Program-made: the position numbers and the translations under genes | Notes under the pieces: generated by a model | What the model was told of the DNA's origin: nothing | The model's input: the letters and a program-made list of their open reading frames with translations, nothing else | The model's database searches: none | NCBI GenBank assembly: GCA_003117195.1 | Contig: BDSI01000041.1 | Location: 248,001 to 312,000, forward strand | Reading direction: 5' to 3' | Length of the DNA stretch: 64,000 nucleotides | From: Eudorina sp. 2006-703-Eu-15 | Taxonomy: Eukaryota; Chlorophyta; Chlorophyceae; Chlamydomonadales; Volvocaceae | Shown here: positions 12,107 to 24,013 of the stretch, in pieces | Position numbering within the stretch: position 1 is the first letter of the stretch | Layout: every line of letters starts with the position of its first letter

Positions 12107-14021
12107 GGGATGTCGCGGTAGACCGGGTAGCGCGGGCGCGTGGGAGGGAGCGGAAGGGAGGCGCTGACGCCACTTGACAGTCGGCGGGTTCTCCCTGCTC
12201 CATGTCCACGTCCCCCAGCGCCCAGCCGCCATGGTTTCCGGCGGCCGCCCAGGTCTGGTGCCCTCCGAGCCATTGCATTCGTCGGAAGAGCGGCGTCCAG
12301 CGCGGAGGGCACCATTCGTGAGGTTGGGAGGTTCAGGAAGTTGGGGAAATGGGCCAGTGGTTTCGGGTTCATCACCCGAGTGACCAAACCACGTAACCAC
12401 CCCGCCACCATCGCACTTCGAAAGAACTCAACATCTGAAGCAAAGAACCCAATATTAACGTGTCGCCCATTTATAGTCAGAGGAGGGCACAGAACACTGC
12501 ATGTGCACCCCGATATCATCGAGCCCGATGAGTAGTTGAAAGTACCTGTCCAACCTAGGTATGATCGTGGTTTGGGCGCTTTGGTGGGCCAGGGGACGTC
12601 ACGAGCATGCTCGTCGTGTTACAGTCGTAGCATTAGCAGTGGCTGGGTTACGGATCCTTGCCCGACATGGCCAGGGCGTGCCGTTCATTGGGGACCCGGA
12701 TGCGGCATATGAGGCCTTATGAGGGGTGCACTCCTTAGCTGCTCTGCGCTGCTGGAAGGTTGCAACATGGGAATGCAAGGTACTGGCGGGTCGGGTTTGG
12801 GCTGTTTCCTTGCACTAAGTCGGCGGGTCTGGTGGTGGGGAAGTGCCGGTTGTTCCGGAGCCTCGTGACCCGTTGGGTCTCTACGCTGATGGAAGGAACA
12901 AGGGAGGTACCCTCGGCGCCAGGCGTTCCACCACTGAAAGCCCTACATGTATTTTGCGAGACAGCATACAGCGTCGAATTCTTGCAACCGCAGTATAGTG
13001 TCACTAAGTATAGTGTCACTACGATGTTTGTATACATTGATGTACACAGGCTCATCGTGTTGCTCCGTAATCGTAACTACCTTCCTGAACTGATTTCAGG
13101 AGACTGAAGCGTTCTGAATTAGAGCAGTATGTGTAACAACAAGATCCAGGGCCTTGCTCAACCCAGGCCCCCTGTGGCAACAAGATCGCCAGTGCTAGCG
13201 CCGTCTCTGTGCGATGGTGCTTGCGCATCCAGGGTTTGCGCAACTAGAGTTACCTTACAATGCAACCGTTACACCCCCCCCGGTGAGACATCTTGGGTTT
13301 CCTGAAGCGCAGAAGTCCGCATCCTCTTTATACATTCGTACATCTGTGTATTGCATCCCAACGGCCAGCTCACCCCAGCACATCCCACCGTGCTTCAGAG
13401 GCTAGCCAGTTCCAAGGTATGTAAGCCAAACCAGCGGACAGGATGTACTCCGCGTCCTGACAAGCCTCAGCCACGGACTCGCCGCTACCGATGCCGAAGG
13501 AGAACTGCGGAAAATGACACTGACAGGCCCCTTGGTAAAGTTTTCTGACGCATGCGCGATACGCCCTTCTGCGAAGCGACTCGATTCCCGAAGTGCACAA
13601 ACGCCGTGTAAACGCTTTTCAGCCGGATATGAAATTCCGGCACATTACAATGACTTTAGTTTCAAACTCATATGTAAACGAGGCCTTATGGCTGTATGGT
13701 ATATGCAATTTTCACGTCATTATCAATTATCTTTCCGATGCTTGTATATGCGTTGGATACCTTCGCTCTTCCGCAAACAAGCCAAGTTGCAGCGGAAGAA
13801 ATTTCATATCTTCATGCCGTAATGGTGTTGCTGTCCCGGTCTCGCGCAAAGCACTATGGGGGACTTTGCGCCGTGGAGCGCCCGTCGCTATCATGGCAAT
13901 GTACAATTTCACGGACTCCGCGGAGGTCCGAGTACCTGGCCAAAGGCGAAATCGTAGTGTGCAGAAAAAAGAGGGTGAGGTTACCACGCGCTTCCTGCCA
14001 CGCTGAGGCATACAGGTGGAC
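12107..14021. other. Intergenic, lower-GC stretch with no recognised gene
   Basis: I found no conserved domain on either strand. Base composition drops noticeably from about 12400, most of all at 13500-14000, compared with the GC-rich genes. This suggests old transposon-derived DNA. A doubled TATAGTGTCACTA motif lies near 12993-13021. Confidence 0.5.
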
Positions 14022-15600
14022 CGGGGTAATTCCGATCAGGGGTAATTCCGATCATCGGCAATTTCATCAAAATAGCTTCGCCTAAAATCACGCCGGCTTA
14101 CCGGCACCTTCAATACATATTGATAACCGAATCCACCATAGCATATGTGCCGTAAAAGTGATGTGTGGTTCCGGAGCGCAGCGAACCCTGGGACGCAAAA
14201 CTTTTGAACCAAGGTACCCCCAAAGCTTCAACACGCGGCCACATATTGATGTAGATAAACTATATAATCACTAAAGAAGAGTTCCTGCAAGCCAGCCCTG
14301 CGTCTGTGCAGATTTCAAAGAACTGTGCTTGTTTCGGCGTTCGGCTGCTTGAGGCCGGATGACGCCCAACAGACGTCTAATCATGTGGTCCGCGAGTATC
14401 AACTGATCACTTAGATGTTATAGGGTATGGAAAGCATCGGGTCCGATTTTTGTAGCGTCTTCCCGCGCTGGGTCAGATGACTAAGAAGGTTGCGCCAGGA
14501 ATGAGGCCGGGAAAGAACAAAAAATGGTCCGACGCCGACCTTGAGATGGCCCTGGCCACCTATCGCGACAGCAATTGCAGCATCCGTGAAGCCGCCGCGG
14601 CATACGGTATTCCATACGCCACGTTCCACCCATATGCGAATGGCAAACAAGCAGTGGGCGTGCACGCTGGGGCCCCGACGCTTCTTTCCCTGGAGACTGA
14701 GAAGGTGCGCGGTCTCTTTCTGAGCTGTTTCGCTGCGACCCACATGCCAACCTTCATGCCGTGTGTGTATTAAAGCGCTCGAACCATCCAATCCGCACCC
14801 TGTTTGGCCATCTGCAGTGCATCTTGGACTGGGTGGACAAGATGGGCCAACGTTACCGTACACCGTGTATCTACCAAATACGCACAGCTGCCGCGGAGCT
14901 TGACGCCGAGATCGCGACTGCTGGGGGCCGCGCACCTCACTGGCCTGACGGGAAGGGCAAGGCCGCGAAGCAGGCAGCAGCCGGTGCAGGGCCCTCGACC
15001 GCGCGCCGACCCCTTCAGCCCATACAGCCAAACGGGCCGGCGGGGACTGCAGCCGGGCGCGGCCAGAAGCGGTCGCGTGTGGGCAAGGCGGGCCTGCAGG
15101 CAGAGAACCTGGGGCCTCGCACCCGGAAGAAGCCTGCCTGGCAGAATGACATGGCGCTGCTCGCCGACAGCAGCCAGGAGGAGAGCGGTCACGAGGAGAG
15201 TGATGACGAGGAGCAGGACGAGTAAATAACTGGACAGGGGTGTGATGCACATGGGGGAGATGCGCTTGAGTGAGCGGGAGGTTCGTGGGGCAGGATGTGC
15301 GGGTTTCGTACTGCGGAATGATATCGACGATTTGCAGGTGGCCATCTTATGCATAATGATTACGACGATGTATTAGGTTTTCGCTCATGGTTGCGAGTCC
15401 CTCTGGCTTGGGTCGGTTGGTGTGGTGATGTGCATGCGACCGACATGTCGGCTGCACAGAGGAAAGGGCACAGTAACACTGCTCCTGAAGTTAGGAATCC
15501 TTGAGGTGATCCTAATTATGTGTATGGATCAGTTCGGGACAGCGCGCGCAGGGTTTTCAGGCCGTTCCGCTCGGTTTCCGCTGTGATCGGAATTACCCCG
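14022..15600 (+). mobile_element. Small inverted-repeat DNA transposon with psq-HTH gene
   Basis: CGGGGTAATTCCGATCA at 14022-14038 is matched by its exact reverse complement at 15584-15600. The left end holds a second, directly repeated copy of most of this motif (14040-14055). The 1.58-kb interior encodes one spliced protein with a psq-type helix-turn-helix. No catalytic transposase domain (DDE) was seen, so the element is probably non-autonomous or degenerate. The flanks CAGGTGGA (left) and CAGCTGGA (right) differ by one base and could be an imperfect 8-bp target duplication, though one extra base separates the left one from the repeat. The element sits exactly at the left edge of duplication copy A. 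Confidence 0.75.
14477..15225 (+). CDS. psq-type HTH protein of a DNA transposon
   Basis: Exons 14477-14704 and 14818-15225, joined in phase 0, give about 210 residues. Residues 13-50 form a pipsqueak/CENP-B-like helix-turn-helix (KKWSDADLEMAL, then SIREAAAAYGIPYATF), the DNA-binding module of pogo/Tigger-type transposases. LETEK followed by ILDWVDKMG continues the usual post-HTH region. The remainder is basic, Ala/Pro-rich linker, a KKPAWQND segment and a strongly acidic tail (EESGHEESDDEEQDE). No DDE catalytic triad is present. It could be a transposon-encoded DNA-binding accessory protein, or a transposase that lost its catalytic part. Confidence 0.72.
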
Positions 15601-15759
15601 CAGCTGGAGGGTCTGTCCATGTGTGCCGACAGCTGTTGTACGGCATCTTTAGATCCTGTCTTTGTGGCAATCGGTCAATCGCTGGAGCCGCCCCTGCTCA
15701 TCCTTTTTTCGAGAACGATTGGAACGAACGCCGCTTGGCCCCGGCTCGGTGTACGGCAG

Positions 15760-17830
15760 GGTCGCAAGCGGCAGGAGGGCCTTGTGGCCAAGATGCTGAG
15801 GGGCCAGCTGTCGGACCATCAGATGGAGAAGCTCGAGGTGGGCTGCGGGGAGGGGGAGGGGGAGGGGGGAGGGGGAGGGGACCGGGGAGGGGACGCGTGG
15901 ATCAGCCGGGAGCCCAGGGCCAGAGACGGCAGGGGCCAGGTCTAGGTGGCCTGCCCCCTGGCTGCCGTGTTTCCATCTCCGAAACCTGTCGTACGTACTG
16001 GCGACACGGAGTGCACCATGCGGGGATCGCTGGCTGTCTTGCAATTTGTGGGCGGAGGTGTGCCAATGGTGAGTTGACAAGAGGGGTTGCGGGCGAGCAA
16101 CCTCCGGCGGAGTTAGGGGTTGGGGTTGGGGGGCCGGTTCTCGCCGCTGCTCACCGTCTTCAGTTTCGGCAATCCAGTTGCGGTGCCTCCCTCCTGAGTT
16201 GTCAGTTGGTTGCCGTCCTCCCAACCTGTTGTGATTGTGCCACTGCCCGTGTTGCCGCTGGCGCCAGGCCGCTGTGGTGGTGACCTCACGTGTGTGCGCC
16301 GTTCGTGGGGGAGGCAGGTGAACGGCAGGAGAGGGTGCCACCCGGGTAGCGGTGTATGTTTGTTTAAGGGGGCTGCGGTGATTGGGAGGGACGCTCCAGG
16401 GGGCTTTCCCTCATTGGGGTCACGTCGCGGGGGCGAATTTGGTCCCATAAATGGGGAGTTATACTTCCCCCATCACCCCCCACACACACAAACACACACT
16501 CGCGGCTCAGTTTTCTTCCTTTTCACACACGTTCACGCGCGTGGCGCGCCGCCGCCTGTCCTCGGCACTCGCCTCAGCAACCCACCGCGGCCTAAGTCGG
16601 CTGCCGGGACCCCCTCCCCTACCCCACCCACCCCCCAGGAGGTCGCCGCGGAGGTGTACGGCTACCCCGCCGCGTGGGCCCCCGACCACCAACAGCTGCG
16701 TGCGCTTGTACGGCAGTGCCAGCTGGTGGGTCCCATCTCCCACATGAGGACATGAGGGGGCCCCTCCGCACACATCCGGTCCTGTCTCACGGTAGTTCCG
16801 CTGGCACTCATGTCAATGGCGTATTGGTCCCACCCCAATCCGGCCTGGCTGGCCGCTGAGCCGTTAGCCACGTCCATTGCTGTAACCACAACCGCTGCCG
16901 CAACCGCAACCACGACCGTTGGGGTGGGAAGAAACAATCGGGGGATGACCCCAGCATCCTTGCATGCTGGTGTTTTGGATCCCCTTCCCGCCGCGGCCCC
17001 ACTACCCCTCCGCGCCATCCCCGTTACTCCCCCCTCCCTCCCTTACCAGGCCCTGGAAGAGGAGAGGGCGCAGGAGGTGGAGGCACCGCGGACGGAGGTG
17101 AGTGCGTGTACCCCCCGGTTGTACGTACCGGGCAGAGAAGGTACCCTATCCCCCCGCTGCGCGGTGCAGCCTCAGCCGCGGCCGTAGCCCTGTCCGTCGT
17201 CCAGGCTGCCGACGGCGACGGGCGGCGGACCGTGTCTGTTTGAACTGCTTGAATCCCCCTTTTTGTCAATCAGACAGCGGGGGTTGAACGGATGGGCCCT
17301 CGTTCAGCCCCCCCCCCCCGGTTGAACGGGGTTGAATGGATGGGCCACCGTCCAGGGAGGCCGCCCCGGTGTTATCTCCGGGGCGCCTCACCCGCCCAGA
17401 GACCTGCCCCCGCCCCTCCTGTATCTGTGCTCCTGCCAGCTGCCACTGCCCTGAATCTGCTCGGGTAAACCCTGAACCCTCTTCCCTGCCGCCGTATGTG
17501 TCACCCTCGCCGGCGGGGACGTCAACCTCTTGCCTTTCGCCGTACCTGCAGGCCTCAACCGCAGACACATCGGATCATGGTGCAAGCAGCGGCAGCAGCT
17601 CGGGCAGCGACATCGGCGAGGATGCCGGGGACGGCAAGGGCGAGGGCGAGGGAAACGGGGAGGAGGAGGAGCTGGCGGAGGCGCTGGCGGAGGCGGCGGC
17701 GCGCGGTCGGGGCGGCCGTCACCGGCGGCCCGAGGCCCCTGAGCCCCGCAGCCGGGGGTTGCTGCGCAGTCTGGGAAAGATGCTGCGCCCGTTGGCTGTC
17801 CGTGTGGTGCAGGAGGGGATGGCGGGGTGA
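15760..17830 (+). pseudogene. DarP/YjgA (DUF615)-like gene, 5'-truncated copy A
   Basis: Exons 15760-15837, 16639-16725, 17050-17097 and 17552-17830 (TGA) are all phase 0. The visible protein has GRKRQEGLVAKMLRG, which resembles the RRRQLQ.IGK.LR block of bacterial DarP (YjgA), a 50S-assembly factor. It then has WAPDHQQLRALVRQC, like WPDADRQQLRTLIRNA, and a C-terminal RSLGKMLRPLA. Between these lies a Gly/Glu-rich acidic linker. The exon encoding the start of the domain, which copy B has, is missing here: the psq transposon and the duplication edge lie in its place. In an alga this would probably act in organelle ribosome assembly; that is inference. A TGTAA signal follows at 18194. Confidence 0.6.
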
Positions 17831-18193
17831 GGAGGTGTCGGGGACGCTGGGGCCTGGATGTGTGTTGGATCTGGATCGGGATCCAGATCTCGGTGGGGAC
17901 CAGGACGCGGGAGGGCGGGGGGACTGCTGGGCCGCCAGGGGGCGGACCGGGGTGGATGCGCGAGTGGTGGTGGGGGGCCCTGCCCTGGTGTGCCGTGATG
18001 AAGGGGTGAGGTGCAGCTGATGAGGGGGTCAGCCGGGTGGGGGTGCGGATTCCGTCCCCCGTGAAGCCGTGATGCTGTCTGATGGATGTGGGATATGGAT
18101 GTGGATATGTGAGCCGCGTTCCCGTGCTGGGCCCCCGCGCCGGGGTGGGGTGAGGGATGGGGTGGGCCAGGCGTGCGTTGACGTTGGGACCGA

Positions 18194-18198
18194 TGTAA
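18194..18198 (+). terminator. TGTAA poly(A) signal candidate for DarP copy A
   Basis: TGTAA, the usual volvocine polyadenylation signal, lies 364 bases past the DarP stop. Copy B has the same motif at about 31524. Confidence 0.4.
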
Positions 18199-19718
18199 GG
18201 GTCTGCTGCAACGTGTGAAGTGCCGTTTGTAGGGGCCGGAGTTGCCCAGAAAACGATTCCACTGATGGATCATGTCAGGATGGAAGGGGAAGGGCAAGTG
18301 CGCTGCCGGGCCGCGGGACATCCGACCGCAGGCCAGCGACCCGATCGAGCCACCCACTCGGCAGGCTCCGCCGCTGCTCCCCTGATGATCGGCAAACGGC
18401 GAAGTGGTGGCTGCCCGGCATCCATTCACGGTGCGCACGGTACGGCCCTTGCGCAGCCGCACCGACGTCCCAAGGGTTGCCGGCTTGCCTGCCCCCGCCA
18501 GTGCCCAGCAAGCCGGCAGCCGGGCCCCAGCCGGTAAGGGTAAGGAGGGCCTGTCGCGGAGGTGACGTCAGCGGCAGCGGCAGCGGTGGCGGCGGCGGCG
18601 CGAGCCACCGAGTGGACACCGAGGGCGGCAGCTCCGGCACGACCATAAGGCCCCGGCACGCGGTGAGGTACCTCGAGCGCCACTCGGGTCGCAGAGCGGG
18701 CTGCAGCCCCAGGCGGCGCAGCGCCCACAGCAGGTTGACCAGGTTGCGGCCGTCCATGTACGGCAGCTGGGACGAGCACTGCTCCAGGAACGGCACCAGC
18801 ATGGAGGCGCAGGGGCGGTGGCGCATGCGCGCCAGGGCGATCGCCAGGGCGATCGCCAGGGCGGTGCAGGAGGTGGCGTGGAAGGCGGGCAGTCGGGGCT
18901 GCGCAGGCGGGAGGGTGCGGAAGGAGGGAGGGAGGGAGGATATTGGTAGCGGGGAGGGAGAGCGTGAGGGAAGGATGGAAGGAAATGGGTAGACACGATC
19001 GGCCTGGGAATGAGGGAGGAATCAAGATGGTTGGGGGAGGACGACTCAGGACTGAGGGATGACTGCCGGAGCCAAAGGGGTTCGAGGGTGGAGGAGGGCC
19101 AGTGAGGCGGTGACCTGTGGGACGCTAGGCGCAGGCGGCCGACCACTGAGGTACGGACGCGTGCACACGCCGTGTTCCCCCACCCCGTGTGTGTGTGGCG
19201 GAGTGCCCCGAGTGCTGACGCCGGATGACACACCCTCACCCTCACCCTCACGTTGTTGGGCTCACGAGCTGCTTCCCGTCCACTGATTCCCTACACCCTA
19301 CCCCGGGTCACCATGCGGTGTGGCGCCCGCCCCATCCGTCGCGCGGCCTCCCTCCCCAACGGCCCCCCGCGGCCCCGGGATAGCACAGCCCCCGCCCAGC
19401 CCCTGCACGTCGCCCTCACCAGCGCCTCCGCCAGCAGTCCGTCCACCCATGACCGCCCCGGGGAGTGCGGCCACGCGCCCAGGCCGCCCAGGACCATGCA
19501 CACCTGGCAGCCGGGGGACACGAGCAGGTGGTCGGGGGAGGTCAGTACGCAGGGCAAGACCCCGGGGGCCGCATGGGACATGATTGGGACATGTGCGGCG
19601 ACGCGCGGCAGCCCATGCATCCCGATGTTAGAGAATCTGGCAACAAAAGGAACTGTTTCCGCTGCAGGAGGAGGATTGGAACCCGACCGTCATGCCGCGA
19701 GTCGCGGTTCCAATTCAC

Positions 19719-19868
19719 TCCATCTCCATCTCCATCTCCATCTCCATCTCCATCTCCATCTCCATCTCCATCTCCATCTCCATCTCCATCTCCATCTCCA
19801 TCTCCATCTCCATCTCCATCTCCATCTCCATCTCCATCTCCATCTCCATCTCCATCTCCATCTCCATC
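19719..19868. repeat. (CATCTC)n hexanucleotide array, copy A
   Basis: About 25 perfect CATCTC units lie in an intron of the minus-strand OPR-like gene. The paralogous array in copy B (33065-33269) has about 34 units. Confidence 0.97.
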
Positions 19869-20168
19869 CTACAACGTGCGCTGGGTTTCTCCACGGCTCC
19901 TTTGCCACTCATCCCCCGTCCCCGTCCCCGTCCCCCATCCCCGATCGCCAGCCCCCATACCATGGGGTTAAATATTCGTCTACCAATGTCCTGCCGTATA
20001 CATCCCACTCCTCCCCGCTCCCTCCCCGTCGCACCTCCAGATCCGCGCCAGCAGCCCCGGCTCCAGGGAGGTCAGGAAGGGCTGTGTGGCGGCCAGCAGG
20101 GCGCCCACCCAGGGCGGGCTGGGCCGGACCCCCAACCGAAACAAGGCCTCGAAGGCCCGGCAGTATAT

Positions 20169-20552
20169 AGTAGTAGTAGTACCGTTACAGTGTGGATAGG
20201 CTTCCGGGCCCTGTCTAAGGGTTTATGTCGCGGTTTTTATATGATGCTATAGGACACCTTCAACCATCATCACACCGAACCTACGCCATACGAACCGAGG
20301 GTCCAAGGCGGTTGATCCTGCCAACTAAGGATCCCACCTCATCCATTCACCCGCACATCTGTAGAGACAGAGGGTTCAGCAACCGCCACCGATCTAGCGT
20401 GCGAATCTCAATCCATCAAATGTGATCTCAACTCCACATCTCAGCAGCTAGCCATAATCTCATGCTCCCGAACAATGTCGGGGGTCACCCTGGGACTCGA
20501 ACCCAGGACCTTAAACCGCCTAACCGCGGTAGTGTCACCTGACCTGACCTGT
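20169..20552 (-). mobile_element. tRNA-derived SINE inserted in OPR exon (copy A)
   Basis: A 384-bp insert is flanked by AGTATAT on both sides (20162-20168 and 20553-20559). On the minus strand it begins with a tRNA-related head. A perfect B-box GGTTCGAGTCC lies at 20503-20493, inside a T-arm whose stems CTGGG/CCCAG pair fully. It ends in a (TAC)n tail. Removing it with one target copy restores an uninterrupted frame, GDLAIY joined to CRAFEALFRLG. The same insertion is in copy B, so it predates the duplication. Confidence 0.85.
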
Positions 20553-23500
20553 AGTATATGGCCAGGTCGCCCGCCGGGCCGCCGTCGCTCCCAGCGCTGC
20601 CCCTATTGCCGCTGCTGCTGCTGCTGCTGCTGCTGCTGTTACTGCTGCTACTGCCAGCACTGCCACCGTGCTCCTTGATGCTGCTGACGAGTGTGCGGAC
20701 GCTACTGCCACTGCCGCTGCTGTCGATGCGGCCCGGGGTGCTGCTGCTCCGGGACGCCGGGGCAGTCGCATCTCCGGGGATGGGCGGAGTGGGGATGAGG
20801 GCGATGAGGGCCAACAGCGTCGCGGTGTCGAGGTCCAGGGCGGCGGACGGCTCTGATTGGGACGCAGCCGCCACGGGGTCACACGCGGTACCGGGCGACG
20901 AGTCGGCGGCTGCAGGATCACCGGGGGGAGCAGGCGGCTCGGCGGGCACCGGGGCGGCTGCGGTGGTGGTGATGGCGGCGGCTGGCGGTGCAGCGCTGGC
21001 GGGAGGAGGAGGTTCCGCTGCCGGTGCCGGAGGCGCCGCCGCGATGCGTGGCAGCAGCACGGCCCTCCGTACGGGCCGTACCAGGCTGTACACCTCCCGA
21101 GTGGGCGGCGGCGGCGGCGGCGGCGGCGACGCGACCGCCAGCAGCAGCAGGTTCACCGGGTCGTCCTCTCCCCACACGCCCGGGCACATGTCAGCGCCCG
21201 GCAACTCCTCGCGGACCGCCTCCTCTGCCGTATCATGTGCCGTACTCCCCAGCTGCCCCGCGGCCCGCCCGTCACATGAGTCCGCTCCGACGCCCGCCAC
21301 CGGCAACTCCTGCTGCCGGTAGCTTCACTCAGGCAGGGCGGGTGCTGATGCGCCGGGCCCTTTGCCCAGCACGGCCGTGCCTCCGCCGGCTCCGCGGCCG
21401 CCGTCGGCCGCTGCCGCCGCCAGCTGCTGCAGGTCCCTCAGCCCCGCCCTCCCCGGGCAGTCGTTGAACTTCGAGATCGCGTCCAGGAACAGAACCGCGT
21501 GCTCGCCGCTGACGTCGCCGCGCGCCAGCCCCGTACGAATGTACGACATGTACGACGCCGCGAACGAGACGTCCATGTGCCGCGCCGCCGCCGCCATCAA
21601 CGTCGGATACCCCTTACTGAGCTCGTCCGCACCCTCCATGCCCGGCACCGCCGCGCGCGCGCGCTCCACCGCCCACTGCACCGCCTGCTTGCCAGCGTCC
21701 CGCTGCGCCTCTCGTCTCAGGAACCACCCGAAGCCGCGCGGCACCAGCCGCGCCAAAGAGCCCAGCGCCCGCGCCGCCAGCCCTACGGGCAGCGCCTCAG
21801 CTTCCTTCCCCTGCGCCCCCTCCCGTCGGAGCAGCGGTGCCGGGGTGGAGGCTGGGGAGGGGGCTGCTGGTGACGCTGTTCCTGCTGTTGGTGCTGTTGG
21901 TGCACCTGCTGGTCTGTGTTGGGATGCATTTGCTGCTGCTGGTGTTGTTGGTGTTGCTGCTGCGTTTGCTGCTGCTGCTGCGTTTGCTGCTGCTGCTGCT
22001 GCGGCTGCTGCTGCTGCGTTGACTGCTGCTGCTGCTGCGTTGACTGCTGCTGCTGCGGTTGTTGCTGGGGCGTTTGCTGCTCCTGGGGATCGTGATGCGT
22101 ATGATGGCCATCACTGGGCTGATGCGGTGGAGGCGCGGGAGGCGGTGGTCTAGATAGCCGGCGCAGGATAATGCTAAGCAGCCGGCGCGCGACCCGTTGG
22201 ACCTGCTCCTGCTCCTGCGACTGGGTTAGGGTCTGGGCGGCAGATGCCTGGGTCGCCGGAGCGCTGCTGGCGGCGGTGACCGGGGAGGCCGCCAGGCCAC
22301 CAGCGGCACTGCGCACTGGGCCGGCGGGGAGCCCCGACTGCCCTCCCGGCCGCGCCACCTCGGGCTGTATACCACTGCTGCTGCTCCGGAGCTCGGGCCC
22401 AGGTCCCGGGGGGGGGCCAGCGGGCGTTGTCATTGTCGTTGCCGCTGCGGTGGTGGTGGCGGCGGCGACGGCGGGCAGCGCCTCTAACACCGCAATGATA
22501 TGCTTGGATCCGACGTCTTCGTCGCCGTGCAGCTCCAACAGGCCCACAAGCTCCGAAACCGAACGCACGGACCGCAGCGCGGCCAGCGACAGCGCCCTGC
22601 CAGGCGGCAGCGGCGGCGACACTGCTGGCTGCGGGGGCAGGGTTGCGCGGCCGTGTGCGCCTGCGCGCGCTTCATCAACCCCGCCGCCACCGAGGACAAC
22701 GTGCCCTGTCACCGGAACGTATTCGCCCGGTGCTCTGGTCGGCGGCGCCGCTGGTGCTGGTGCTGGTGGCGCCGACGCCAGCTCCCCGATGAGCCCCAGC
22801 GACGGCACGGACGATGCCCCCACCGCCCGCTCCATCGTCAGTGACGGGGGCTGTGGCGAGCAACCGACCGATCCGCCGACCTCAGCTTCGCCCCCACCTC
22901 CGCTCCCGCGAGGATACAGGCGCATGCGGCCGCTTGACCCCGTCGCGACATCCACGTCCCCGCGGGCAGCCGCCGCCTCCCCGGGCCCTGCAGCCCCGAC
23001 CGCCTCCGCCGCCAGCGCTCCCGACATCAGCCCAGCCCCGAGGGCGGCCGCTGCCTCCACCCTGGACACTGTTGCGCCCGTGGGGGGTGAGGTCGCCGTT
23101 GGTCTTCCTGGTGGTGGTGCTGGCGGTGGTGGCGGTGGTGGCGGTGCTGGCGGTAGTGGCGGTGGTGGCGATAGTTGCGGTGCTAGCGATAGTGCGCATA
23201 GTGGCGGTGGCGGCGGTTGGAGCGGTAGGGGAGCGGCTGCGCGGATGTGGACTGCAGCGGGGGCACAGATCCCTGTTGTGGAACCCACTCGCTGCTCGGG
23301 TCATGCCGCAGGGATGTGGGCCGCGGATGCCAAGGTCGCGGCGCCGCGCTCTCAGCCACCCGGTCGGCACCCGGGTCGGACCCCACGTCCAGGTCCACGT
23401 CAAGGTCCAGGTCCACGTCCACGCGAGTACCGGCGGCACCCGCTGTTGTCGTCACCGCAAGGAGTGCCACGCTGCTGACTGCCGGACTGACCGACCTGAC

Positions 23501-24013
23501 CATCGTCCCCAGACCTAAATTGCTGCCTCCGATGCCTGTACTGGTGCTGGCGCTGAAGGGGGTGGTGCTGGCGCTGTCGGTACTGGTGCTGGTGGTGAGG
23601 GGGTTGGTGCTGCTGCTTGCCACGCCGATCCTGCTGCCGGGGTCTCTACCAGGTCGCGCTGCGCCACTCGTTCGCGAGGCCCGCCGGCACACCACCGGGC
23701 AGCCCGTCACCGCCTCGACAGGCACCGGCGGGTCGGAGGCTGACGGGTGCTCCCCGCCGCTGCGCGCACCGGCACTGCTGCCTGCCCCGCTACCGTGCGG
23801 ACGACTCTGGCTGCGCTCCGTACTTCCCGCATCAGCAGTGCTGTCACGGCCCTCAGAGTCGGCTTGACATGCACGGGGCCAACCCACGCCCAGCCCATTG
23901 CTGCCGCTGCCGCGGTCTCTTTCCGTGGTGCGTGTATGGCTGCTGCGAGCCCCACCGCCATCACTGATGCTGCCAAGAGGGAGGCGAGATGATGGTGATG
24001 GCACGGTTACCAC

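Larger units (their letters stand above)
18275..23976 (-). pseudogene. OPR-like (octotricopeptide-type) gene, copy A, disrupted
   Basis: Reading leftward, it begins with an N-terminal region of low complexity, including VSELVGLLELHGDEDVGSKH at about 22500-22570 and a long Gln-rich tract at 21850-22090. Helical-repeat exons follow: ARALGSLARLVPRG, then ASYMSYIRTGLARGDVSGEH (about 21490-21560), PPWVGALLAATQPFL (about 20070-20130), GGLGAWPHS (about 19480) and NLVNLLWALRRLG (about 18720). These 'LLWALRRLG' and 'ALLAAT' signatures are typical of algal OPR proteins, which bind organellar RNAs. A SINE interrupts one exon, an in-frame stop lies at 21325-21327, and relative to copy B frames shift near 23240. 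It is therefore probably non-functional, or heavily dependent on splicing I cannot prove. Confidence 0.6.

Noticed and set aside
19253..20170. Plus-strand Leu-His or Ser-Pro repeat proteins
   Set aside because: They read through the CATCTC intron array and the antisense of the OPR-like exons.
20481..20552. Functional tRNA gene on the minus strand
   Set aside because: The T-arm is perfect, but the 5' acceptor strand does not pair with GGTGACC and the anticodon arm is irregular. The repeat copies and target duplications indicate a SINE.
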